64,000 nucleotides of DNA from contig JADKAN010000001.1 in assembly GCA_016719225.1 (NCBI GenBank), positions 1-64,000 of the forward strand. The letters run 5' to 3'. This DNA comes from Flavobacteriales bacterium (GTDB taxonomy: Bacteria; Bacteroidota; Bacteroidia; Flavobacteriales_F; PHOS-HE28). Shown one piece after another: positions 46,402 to 53,908 of the stretch (position 1 is its first letter; every line of letters begins with the position of its first letter). The translations under genes were made by a program, and so were the position numbers. Below the pieces are notes generated by a model. That model saw only the letters and a list, made by a program, of their open reading frames with translations. It made no database searches and had not been told where the DNA came from.

Positions 46402-46500
46402 CTTTCGCATCCAATGGCGGCCAGGCGTCGGTGTGAAACCTCCGGAGGGCTGAAAAACCCGAAAGGGGGTCTGCTCCACGAAACGAAGGCCGCCATTGCT
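46402..46500 (-). repeat. Palindromic repeated element, copy 2 (inverted relative to copy 1)
   Basis: 99 bases; the minus strand aligns with 38909-38994. Ends are a perfect 10-bp inverted repeat (AATGGCGGCC at 46413-46422, GGCCGCCATT at 46488-46497). Inside are a CCTCCGGAGG palindrome and an ACCC-GAAA-GGGG hairpin with a tetraloop-like GAAA, so a transcript would fold strongly. It follows the three-gene cassette by about 85 bases. The remainder of 46319-46556 shows no gene. Confidence 0.75.
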
Positions 46501-46556
46501 ATGTCTTGGCGCTCCATCTATCTTGCCCGAACGATCCTATTAGAAGATCCGCGCCC

Positions 46557-46979
46557 ATGACCATGAAAACAAGGAAGGAGCTGGCTTGCCCCAAATGCAG
46601 CCACAAGCAGGAGGTGATGGTGTGGTCCACAGTGAACAGCATGGACAAGGAAGCCAGCCAATTGGTGCGCGACATGAAGCTCAACATCTTCCACTGCGAG
46701 GGGTGCGGAAGTGATGCGTTCATCGATGAGAACGTTCTCTACCACGATATGGAACACAAGTACTTGGTGCAGTACGTGAGCTTGGGGGCGTTCGGCAACG
46801 AAGACTTCTACAAGCGCATCACCAAACGTGGCACCTTGGTCATGGATCCAATAAGTACCGGCATTCTGGAGCTAACTGAAGGAGACTATTTCAAAAACCC
46901 GCACTACGTGTTCTCCACCCGCGAGATGGCGGCCTACATCGTTTTTCGGGAACTCTGCGCGGAGTGGGGTGCGGATTAG
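46557..46979 (+). CDS. CpXC-domain protein
   Basis: A protein of 140 residues with two zinc-ribbon-like cysteine pairs: CPKC (Cys11, Cys14) and CEGC (Cys47, Cys50). This matches the CpXC domain, found in small bacterial proteins of unknown role. The second half (YLVQYVSLGAFGNEDFYK, DPISTGILELTEGDYF) has no known motif. ATG 46557 or 46563 (MKTRKEL) could be the start; the latter is closer to the first cysteine pair spacing seen in the family. GC is higher than in the preceding cassette. Confidence 0.75.
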   Translation: MTMKTRKELACPKCSHKQEVMVWSTVNSMDKEASQLVRDMKLNIFHCEGCGSDAFIDENVLYHDMEHKYLVQYVSLGAFGNEDFYKRITKRGTLVMDPISTGILELTEGDYFKNPHYVFSTREMAAYIVFRELCAEWGAD

Positions 46980-46990
46980 ATCCCGTCTCT

Positions 46991-47059
46991 AGCGCGAGCG
47001 TCTTCGCTCGTGCGTTTATTCGATCGCACTATTCATAGGCACGAGCGAAGACGCTTGCA
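46991..47059. repeat. Inverted repeat, GCGAGCGTCTTCGCTCGTGC type
   Basis: Arms at 46991-47012 and 47039-47059 are inverted copies (one mismatch region: GCTCGC versus GCTTGC). Each arm is itself palindromic around CGAGCG-TCTT-CGCTCG, so the element could form two small hairpins or one long one. It starts 11 bases past the CpXC stop and may act as its terminator or be a REP-like unit. The rest of the gap to the tandem array (47060-47295) has no gene I can support. Confidence 0.7.
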
Positions 47060-47295
47060 CCGATTGAGGCTCTTGGAAGATGGCCCAACGGAACGGGGCC
47101 GGGAATACCTGATGGCGCGGGAAGCTTATGCTATCTTGGTAGTACGCAAAGGGAAGGGACCGGCCTTGTTGGCGTCGGTCTTGCTGGGGAAGCCGCTAGC
47201 CTCCGGCCTTCCGCTTGGTAGCCCTACAAGCTGAACCAGCGCTCAGTGGCACACGGTTCAGCGGACCATCCTAAGTGCGGACCATTCAAGTCTAA

Positions 47296-47720
47296 GTGAG
47301 GACACCCTTGATCAAGGTTGTGGAGGGATCAAGGCAAAGTGAGGGCACCCTTGATCAAGGTTGTGGAGGAATTGAGGCAACGTGAGGACACCCTTGATCA
47401 AGGTTGTGGACGATCCAAGGCAAAGTGAGGGCACAGTTGATCAAGGTTGTGGAGGAATTGAGGCAAAGTGAGGACACCCTGGATCAAGGTTGTGGACGAT
47501 CCAAGGCAAAGTGAAGGCACAGTTGATCAAGGTTGTGGAGGAATCAAGGCAAAGTGAGGGCACAGTTGATCAAGGTTGTGGAGGAATCAAGGCAAAGTGA
47601 GGGCACAGTTGATCAAGGTTGTGGAGGAATTAAGCCAAATGGAGGACACCCTTGATCAAGGTTGTGGTCGGATCAAGGCAAATGGAAGGCACAGTCGATC
47701 AACGGTGTGGGACCAACAGG
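47296..47720. repeat. 43-bp tandem repeat array with GATC palindromes
   Basis: Ten contiguous units of 43 bp, with the core CCTTGATCAAGG or AGTTGATCAAGG centred near 47311, 47354, 47397 and so on to about 47698. Each unit reads roughly GTGAGGACACCCTTGATCAA then GGTTGTGGAGGAATCAAGGCAAA. Variants alternate between CCC and CAG before TTGATC and between GGAATCAAGG and CGATCCAAGG. CCTTGATCAAGG is a perfect palindrome. The period is strict and there are no spacers, so it is not CRISPR. Comparable to the 44-bp array at 1-240. Confidence 0.95.
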
Positions 47721-47769
47721 ACCTTGGGTGCACCCAACGGACCGGGGTGCGGATGGATGCAAGCAGGAC

Positions 47770-48020
47770 GCGCGCGACCGGCAGCGGGATCCATGCAGAC
47801 CTCCGGGAACTAAGTATCGGCCGCTGCCATCCGGTCTTTCCACAGCATGAAGTACCGGCCCATTGATAATGCTACCGGGCTGCGCAGCCGTAAGTTCCGC
47901 GTGGTAGTTGCCCGTGGGACTCAAAAGGAAGTATGTCCCGCTTATGTTGTTCCCATAAGTGGTCCCGCCTCCACCACTGCATTCGGTGCCGATAGCCCCT
48001 TCGGTATGCTCGGGGCAGGC
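47770..48020 (-). pseudogene. Possible fragment of a surface-protein gene
   Basis: The minus strand holds an open stretch reading SGGGGTTYGNNISGTYFLLS, then PTGNYHAELTAAQPGSIING and PVLHAVERPDGSGRYLVPGG. Such Gly/Asn/Thr-rich sequence looks like part of a secreted beta-rich protein. No start codon, signal peptide or sorting domain is attached, and its end runs into the tandem array. I read it as a remnant, weakly. Confidence 0.3.
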
Positions 48021-48109
48021 CGGAACTTATCCATCGCTATGGTGTCCTAGCGCTGGATGCGGTCCAATAGCAGGCCTTGCAAGAAACCCTACTAGTAAGG
48101 TATAGGCAG

Positions 48110-48200
48110 CGCTTATTAACCGGTTGCGGTTAATAATTCATTATTATTTTACATAAGTCATTAATAATCAATGCATTATAATCAATAAACAAATTATTCC
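48110..48200. promoter_or_regulatory. AT-rich block with perfect inverted repeat upstream of FnIII paralogue
   Basis: About 90 bases of very high AT content in otherwise GC-rich DNA. A perfect 9-bp inverted repeat (TTATTAACC at 48113-48121, GGTTAATAA at 48128-48136, 6-base loop) opens the block, followed by repeated TAATAAT/AATCAAT words. It may hold the promoter and an operator for the FnIII gene at 48321. Next to a repeat array it also resembles the unwinding region of an iteron-type origin, though no replication gene is nearby. Confidence 0.4.
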
Positions 48201-48320
48201 GGTCTTTTGCAACCTGTGTTGTAACCATCTGGATAGTACTCCCGTTTGAATCCCTGTCTACGCCTTAGAAACGGGACCACCGCAGGAATGATCCTTCGGC
48301 GAACCAATACCGACTACAGA

Positions 48321-48944
48321 ATGCCTAACATTAAGAGTGGATTTTCGAGTTTCACGTTCAAGGCCTTGTTAACCTTGTTGAACAACGTGATCGACAAACT
48401 AACGGCCAATGCGCTCCTGTTCCCGGCCCTTCCGGTGTCCTTGGTCGCATTGCAGACCATGGCCACCAAGTTCAGTACAGCAATTAGTAATGCGATCAAG
48501 GGGAGTGAGGCGGCGCGGGCCGAACGGGATGAACAAGCAGTGGAAGTGAAGAAGGCCCTGTTGGCCACGGCGGAATATGTGCGGATGTTGGCTTTGGGAA
48601 ATGCTGCAGTGCTTACCAAGAGTGGCTTCGAACTAATGAAACAGCCGGTTCCGGTGGGGCAGGTGGGTACCCCGCTGATGAAGGCCGCACGTATGACCGG
48701 TTTGGAGGGCCAGCTGGAACTGCTGTGGACGAGCGAGCCTGGCGCGTACAGCTACCAAGGCTTCCAGTCGGAAACGGATCCCACGCTGCCCGGTGTGGTG
48801 TGGACCCCGATCCTGGCCACTACCAAGACGCGGGCCAAGGTGAACGGCTTGGTTCCGTACAAAGCCTACTGGTTCTGCGTACAGGCCTTGGGCGCGGATG
48901 GTGCAGGCGCCAAGAGTGACCCCATGGTCGGCCGTGCAGCCTAA
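48321..48944 (+). CDS. FnIII-domain protein, intact paralogue
   Basis: A protein of 207 residues, paralogous to 599-1221 from end to end. I choose ATG 48321 (MPNIKSGFSSF) since this gives the same length and N-terminal helix as the other copy. N-terminal helical region (LLTLLNNVIDKLTANALLF); helical middle about 40-105 with many Ala, Lys and Glu residues and the shared SGFEL motif; C-terminal FnIII-like domain about 115-205 (GLEGQLELLWTSEPGAYSYQ, YKAYWFCVQALG). The first helix is less hydrophobic than in the other copy, so membrane insertion is uncertain. Terminator at 48996-49027. Function unknown. Confidence 0.8.
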   Translation: MPNIKSGFSSFTFKALLTLLNNVIDKLTANALLFPALPVSLVALQTMATKFSTAISNAIKGSEAARAERDEQAVEVKKALLATAEYVRMLALGNAAVLTKSGFELMKQPVPVGQVGTPLMKAARMTGLEGQLELLWTSEPGAYSYQGFQSETDPTLPGVVWTPILATTKTRAKVNGLVPYKAYWFCVQALGADGAGAKSDPMVGRAA

Positions 48945-48995
48945 CCCCAAGCGCACCGCAACGAACGTGCGGACCCGTACTTCTTCTTCCACACG

Positions 48996-49027
48996 CAAAA
49001 GCCCCGGCCTACCAGCCGGGGCTTTTG
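48996..49027. terminator. Intrinsic terminator after FnIII paralogue
   Basis: Perfect 13-bp arms CAAAAGCCCCGGC / GCCGGGGCTTTTG around the loop CTACCA. The stem core is the same as in the terminator after the other FnIII copy (1244-1276). The A and T runs would let it work on both strands. No gene is evident from 49028 to 49256. Confidence 0.9.
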
Positions 49028-49256
49028 CATTTTCCGCCTACGGCCGCAGTGGCAGGGATGCCATATCGCGGTGCTGTGGAAAGGGTGCGCAAACCTTGGG
49101 GTTGATAGCGGCTCCATATCACCCACACGCAACCGCACCGGACGATCCCGGGGCCCTGTACCATTCGCTCGGCCAAGCACGTGGACCAGCGGAGGTGATG
49201 CGCTTCAATACACGTGCTTTCCGTTCCTCGTTCATTGGAAAGCGACTTTCCCGTTC

Positions 49257-49333
49257 ACGAGGAGAACTACAAGAAGCGCGTGGGGGATGTAGTGCCCAAG
49301 CGCTTGAAGTACCGCAAGCTGGTGCGGGGGTGA
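49257..49333 (+). repeat. ettA 3'-end fragment (copy C)
   Basis: 77 bases that encode ENYKKRVGDVVPKRLKYRKL then VRG and TGA, identical in protein sequence to copy B at 34153-34229. The four base differences (CGG/CGC, GTA/GTG, GGC/GGG, CGG/CGC) are all synonymous. The rest of ettA is absent here. The fragment is therefore the end of a diverged but functional ettA, placed 15 kb downstream in the same orientation. Confidence 0.9.
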
Positions 49334-49402
49334 CCCTCGGTTGGTGGCTAAGAGATCCGGGAGCTAATGCGGCTCGCCTCTGTGACGTGTCTCCTTGTAG
49401 CA

Positions 49403-50682
49403 CTATTCCGCTAGGAAACATACCCCGATGACGGAGATCGCCAGGAGCACGCCGAGGCGGTTCGATGAATACTGCTGAACGATCATCGCCGCGAAAGCGA
49501 ACAGGCCCAGGACGAAGCCTGCCATCGGCACCACCTTGTTCCCGTGGATGTGGTCGGCGCGCTTGAAAGCGACAAAATTCACCAAGGCGAAGATCAGGAT
49601 GAAACCCGCGCTGCCTGCCGTGGAGATGCTTTCGAGGTTCACCGTGTTCACCAATACCAGCGTGGCGACGGCCGTGATCATCAAGCCCACGGGATGGTTC
49701 CACAGTTGATCGCTCAACGCATGGGGTAGTTCATCGTCCTTGGCGATCTGGTAACTCACCCGGCTGCCTCCGTACAGCGTGGCATTGATGGCCGAGAAAA
49801 CGGAGATCAGGGCGGCGATGGTGATGATGGTGAAGCCCACCTTCCCGATTATCGGCTTGGCCGCCTCCGCCAGCACATAGTCCTGTGCTTTCGCGATCCG
49901 GGCAAAGGGTAGGGAGCCCACCGTTACTGCAGCGATGACAACGTAGAGCAAGATCACGAAGATCACCGCGCCATAGTAAGCACGCGGCACGTTCTTCTTT
50001 GGATCCTCCATGTCCGGTACCGCATTGGCGATGAGCTCGAAGCCCTCGTACGCCACGAAGATCACCATGCCCCCGACCATCAATTTCAACGGACTTTCCC
50101 AATTGTGAAGTCCAGTTGGTGCATGTTGGCGTTGCCGAAGAGGCCATAGACACCCATGCCCGCGAAGGCGACCAGGATGATGAGTTTGATCACCACCGCA
50201 TAGTCCTCGATCTTCCCAACGACCTTAATGCTGTAGTAATTGATCGCCGTAGCGAAAATGACGATCCCGCTGGCGTAGAGATGGGAACTAAGGACCTTGT
50301 TCCCCGCGATCATGTACAGGTTGGGTGCATACGAGCCAAAAGCGGAAGCATAGAGGCCGAGCATGATGATGTAGCTCATCCAAAGCAGGTTGTTGATGCC
50401 ACCGCTGAAGACCGACTTCCCGAAACCCTCGTTGATGAACTTCACGGTGCCACCGCGGTCCGGGTAGCTGAGCGAGAGCTTCACATAGCTGTAGGAAGTG
50501 ATCAACGCGAGAACGCCGGCGAAAAGGAACGCGATAGGCGTACCTCCTTTTGCCAAGGAGACCGCCAAACCCAATACGGCGAAGATCCCTCCGCCCACCA
50601 TGCCACCGATGCCGATGGAAACGGCTTCCAAGAGACCGATCGTCTTTCCGGTTCCTTGCTCCGGGGTTCCCTTAGTGCCCAT
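49403..50682 (-). CDS. APC-superfamily amino-acid permease (frameshifted near 50105)
   Basis: A polytopic transporter of about 426 residues. ATG 50682 starts a cytoplasmic tail and helix 1 with the APC signature SIGIGGMVGGGIFAVLGLAV. The frame continues through VKLIILVAFAGMGVYGLFG to HQLDFTIGKVR and stops at 50086. A second frame resumes as HNWESPLKLMVGGMVIFVAYEGFELIANAVPDM and reaches 49403. One missing C near 50105 restores QLDFHNWESPLKL. The AYEGFELIANAVPDMEDPKKNVPRA segment is characteristic of amino-acid/polyamine permeases. Substrate unknown. Because the break falls between two conserved halves, a sequencing error is likely. Confidence 0.85.
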
Positions 50683-51048
50683 CGTTCTTGGGCCTCGACC
50701 CCAAGCCCCGCATACGGTAACCCATGGAATTAAGCACCGCTGCAAGAGGGGAACGATCGGACTTCCAGAATGTTCAGGTCTTCAACGTATTTGCGGCCGG
50801 TGTTGAACGCCCCCTTTTGCGTGGATCGATGCGCTATCCTTATTGGTACTTCCTGACCAACCGGCGTTCCGGGCTTTTTCCCTTGACCTCCAGCTTCAGC
50901 TTGACTTGTTGTTGAGAACCGGAACGCCAAGGTTGTGCCGGACCCGCTTTTGAACGACTGAGCGCTGCCGAAGTCCCATTGCGCGGGATCCTTGTTGCTC
51001 GCGCATCCACGAGTTCGCCCTACCTTTCGCCGCTTAACGAAAAATATC
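50683..51048. other. Intergenic stretch with a spaced inverted repeat
   Basis: No gene is supportable. GGCGTTCCGG (50863-50872) and CCGGAACGCC (50919-50928) form a perfect 10-bp inverted repeat with a 46-base loop. The segment presumably contains the divergent promoters of the permease and the small basic protein, but no clear promoter motif was found. Confidence 0.4.
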
Positions 51049-51180
51049 ATGGCACAGGACCCACAGGCGCAAGCCATCCGCCGGCGCAAGGCCGCAATTA
51101 AACTCGCGAAATGGAAGGAGGCTGCTGAGGCTGCCCCGGCGAAAGCCGCGCCCAAGAAGAAGGCAGCCAAGAAGGCGTGA
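51049..51180 (+). CDS. Small Lys/Ala-rich basic protein (histone H1 tail-like)
   Basis: A protein of 43 residues (MAQDPQAQAIRRRKAAIKLA), ending AKAAPKKKAAKKA. The lysine/alanine/proline-rich tail is like the C-terminal tails of histone H1 or Hc1-type proteins in Bacteroidota, which bind DNA without fixed sequence. A start at 50992 would add a non-matching extension. Too short for family assignment; it could be a ribosome- or DNA-associated protein. Preceded by an A-rich leader (CGAAAAATATC). Confidence 0.6.
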   Translation: MAQDPQAQAIRRRKAAIKLAKWKEAAEAAPAKAAPKKKAAKKA

Positions 51181-51360
51181 TCCCGCGGCAGGCTCTTTCC
51201 GGCATCCTTTCCCGAAGTTTTCTACGCTGTTCAGGAAGTGTTTTTTGAACTTTCGTTCTGTTGGGGCGTTGCTACGCTTAGGCGTGTAAGATCCCATATG
51301 TGTGAGGGCGTGACAACAACTGCGCATCCTTGACCGCTTGGCAATGACCGGACCCCAGGA

Positions 51361-52278
51361 ATGAATAACGACTTTCAAGGAGCCGCCTCCAGCTTGGTAT
51401 TGGCCTTCAAGAGCAGCTGGTATGCCTTTCTTCAGCAGGTCCCATCCATTTTGTTGGCGATCCTCGTTATCGCCGTTGGGATATTGATCAGCAACAAGTT
51501 GGCCAACCTGGGCCGCAAAGTGATCGCGCGCAGATCCGCTGATCCGTTGATGACCAATTTCTTGACCAAGACCGTCAAGTTGGTCCTGGTGCTTACCGTG
51601 GTGATGTTCGCGATGCGTGTGGCAGGCCTGGACGGCATTGCCACCGGCCTGCTCACCGCTGCCGGGGCGTCGGCTGTGATCATCGGTTTCGCTTTCAAGG
51701 ATATCGGTGAGAATTTCATCTCCGGCATCATCCTCTCCTTCAACCGACCGTTCAACATGGATGATACCGTGGAGGTCGGTGGGATCTTCGGGAAGGTGGT
51801 CGCCATGGAATTCCGGTATACCAAACTAAAGACCTTCGACGGCCGCGATGTCTACATTCCCAATAGCGACGTGGTGAAGAAGCCCGTGTTCAACTACACG
51901 GAGGATGGTTACTACCGGGTGGAATTCATGGCGGGCATTGCTTACGAGGACAAGATCGATGATGCCCGCGAGCTCATTGTCAAAACGGTCCGCAGTTGCG
52001 CAGGCGTGGTGGAGAACGAAGGCCACGACGTGTTCGTGGCCGTGGATGAACTGGCCGTTAGCACCGTGAACCTGAAGGTCCGCTTCTGGGTGGAGACCAA
52101 GGACTACCGGAAAAAGTCGCTGGAGATCCGCGGCCGCGTGATCACGGAGGTGAAGCAAGCATTGGAGACCAACGGCTTCAACCTGCCCGGCGAGATCCAG
52201 GAGATCAAGCTCTACGGCGGGCAAAGCTCCATACCCGTTACCGTTACGTTGCAACCCCCTGCTGTTCCGGTAAGCTGA
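51361..52278 (+). CDS. MscS-family mechanosensitive channel
   Basis: A small-conductance mechanosensitive channel of 305 residues. There are three helices: about 23-48 (VPSILLAILVIAVGILISNKL), 70-92 (LVLVLTVVMFAMRVAGL), and the pore helix TM3 near 95-125 with the Gly/Ala pattern LLTAAGASAVIIGFAFKDIGENFISGIIL. A cytoplasmic beta domain follows (FNMDDTVEVGGIFGKVVAMEFRYTKLKTFDGRDVYIPNS), then an alpha/beta domain. Its length is close to E. coli MscS. It relieves turgor on osmotic downshift. Monocistronic by spacing. Confidence 0.93.
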   Translation: MNNDFQGAASSLVLAFKSSWYAFLQQVPSILLAILVIAVGILISNKLANLGRKVIARRSADPLMTNFLTKTVKLVLVLTVVMFAMRVAGLDGIATGLLTAAGASAVIIGFAFKDIGENFISGIILSFNRPFNMDDTVEVGGIFGKVVAMEFRYTKLKTFDGRDVYIPNSDVVKKPVFNYTEDGYYRVEFMAGIAYEDKIDDARELIVKTVRSCAGVVENEGHDVFVAVDELAVSTVNLKVRFWVETKDYRKKSLEIRGRVITEVKQALETNGFNLPGEIQEIKLYGGQSSIPVTVTLQPPAVPVS

Positions 52279-52295
52279 GCCTCGGTTACCGGACT

Positions 52296-53075
52296 TCAGG
52301 AGAGTGGATCGGCCAACTGCAATTCCGGATAAGCGAAACGTTCACTGGCTTTCACGTCATTGCCCAAGCCTTCCTTGCCCAGCAACGGCCTTACGCTGTA
52401 GGCGTCCATGGCATCGGCGGGGTAGGGCCGGATCAATTCCTGCAGGGCTTTCTCATCGGCGGCATCCGTGAATGGGGCCAACCAACGTTCTTCTTCCTCT
52501 TCCGTGAGGATCACCGGCATGCGCGGACCTTCCAGCTTGGGGTTGTTGTGGATGCGCGCCAGCAGGTCGTTCCCTTCGGTTGTCACAATGCTGAAGGTGA
52601 GCTCGGGGACACCGCCTTCCGCGCCGTGCCATTTTTCCCAGAGCCCCGCCAGCGCGAAATGGTCGCGGTCTTTCAACCGGATGAAGTAGGGATAGGTGCG
52701 CTTGCCGAAATGATGGTGCTCGTAAAAGCCCTCAACAAAGATCAGGCAACGCCCGTTTTTTGCAGCAGTGCGGAACGCAGGCTTTTCGAATATCGTTTCA
52801 CCGCGCGCGTTCAATGTCTGGTTCCAGAGCTTGTCCCGTTGTGCGCTGTCCTTCACCCAGCTCGGCGTTAGGCCCCAGGTCATCAATTGCGGTTCGTGCG
52901 GAGCGTCGCCGGTATAGATCACTAGCTTGGGGTGCGTGAACGCGTTGGCGTAGAACAGGTCCAGCTCCGGAAAGGGTGCGAGCAATTGTGTCAAGCGCTC
53001 CACGGCCTCCTTGTTGCCGCGGCTTTTCGCAATGCGCAAGGACATCTCCGTGCGCGCCTTCACTCCATAGCACAT
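52296..53075 (-). CDS. HMCES/YedK-type abasic-site processing protein
   Basis: An SRAP-domain protein of 259 residues that forms a covalent DNA-protein cross-link with abasic sites in single-stranded DNA. Cys2 directly after the start Met is the catalytic nucleophile, which fixes the start at 53075. Other active-site motifs: NARGET (Asn89, Arg91, Glu93), FVEGFYEH (Glu115), and a histidine in ARIHNN followed by RMPVIL. Compared with E. coli YedK there is a short insertion between that histidine and RMP. Convergent with the MscS gene. Confidence 0.92.
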   Translation of the reverse strand: MCYGVKARTEMSLRIAKSRGNKEAVERLTQLLAPFPELDLFYANAFTHPKLVIYTGDAPHEPQLMTWGLTPSWVKDSAQRDKLWNQTLNARGETIFEKPAFRTAAKNGRCLIFVEGFYEHHHFGKRTYPYFIRLKDRDHFALAGLWEKWHGAEGGVPELTFSIVTTEGNDLLARIHNNPKLEGPRMPVILTEEEEERWLAPFTDAADEKALQELIRPYPADAMDAYSVRPLLGKEGLGNDVKASERFAYPELQLADPLS

Positions 53076-53144
53076 GCCGAAAGATAACGTTCACTGTAAG
53101 GTGCGTACCCGAAGGGTATGCACTTTACAGAATGTTGGAAGCCA

Positions 53145-53756
53145 TTATTTCTTTATTCTAAATCGCCACATTATGTCCAATGAGATTATATGCTCGTAGT
53201 CAAATTTATTTTCTGGAACTACTTTTAGAAAATAAGGTCGATAGCAAAGTCCGACATGTGCCGTTTCCCCGAGTCGATAATATGAATTCAAAATGAATCC
53301 CAAGCTTTGCGTTCGCCGTTTCACCAGTTCCCGTGTCGGTGGAATTGAATCTGGCACTAATGTCCGTGTGTAGTTCCAAATATTATGAGCAAAAGTGAGA
53401 CCATATCCGATCGTCACTCGTCCAATTATATTGTTCTGGCTTAGATTGAGCGATTGATGGCCAAACTGGTCGAACTCTCCTTCAATGTCCTTAAGTCCAA
53501 AAGCTTCGGCGGCACCGTTTATCGAATATTCGAGAGAAACAAAGCCTTTTTCGTGATACTGATACTCTAGACCCAATTCAAAACCATCCCAGCCTGTTTG
53601 AGTCTTCCTTGTCTCATTCTGTGGGTTTAGAGCAAAACTATTCAAAGAGGGTAAGCCAAACTTTAATCGTATTTCTCCAGGTTCGTAAGCGCGCCTTTGT
53701 CCGCAAATGTTTCCTGCAGTCAAGAGCATTATGATTATGAAAAGAGATTGTCTCAT
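53145..53756 (-). CDS. Predicted outer-membrane or secreted beta-rich protein
   Basis: A protein of 203 residues. ATG 53756 gives a signal peptide (MRQSLFIIIMLLTAGNICGQ). The rest alternates hydrophobic and polar residues (FELGLEYQYHEKGFVSLEYS, GRVTIGYGLTFAHNIW, SLGFILNSYYRLGETAHVGL) and ends in an aromatic/charged strand (ISLDIMWRFRIKK), consistent with an eight-stranded outer-membrane barrel. I do not recognise the family. GC is clearly lower than in both flanking genes, so it may be a recent arrival. The 150 bases upstream hold no other gene. Confidence 0.65.
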   Translation of the reverse strand: MRQSLFIIIMLLTAGNICGQRRAYEPGEIRLKFGLPSLNSFALNPQNETRKTQTGWDGFELGLEYQYHEKGFVSLEYSINGAAEAFGLKDIEGEFDQFGHQSLNLSQNNIIGRVTIGYGLTFAHNIWNYTRTLVPDSIPPTRELVKRRTQSLGFILNSYYRLGETAHVGLCYRPYFLKVVPENKFDYEHIISLDIMWRFRIKK

Positions 53757-53908
53757 TTTAATGGCTACCAACTACTCGGTTGTAAACATATGTGGTTTAT
53801 TTCTCCTCCAGTAGGTGTGGGGGAGTGGTTCATGGTTCACTACTGAGGAGCGTAAAGCCACATCGGTCATGGTGGTTCCAGACGTGGATGGAGACCAAAT
53901 TGCCGGTA

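Noticed and set aside
47010..47234. 74-codon ORF after the CpXC gene
   Set aside because: It starts inside the inverted repeat at 46991-47059 and is Arg/Leu-rich without any protein-like pattern.
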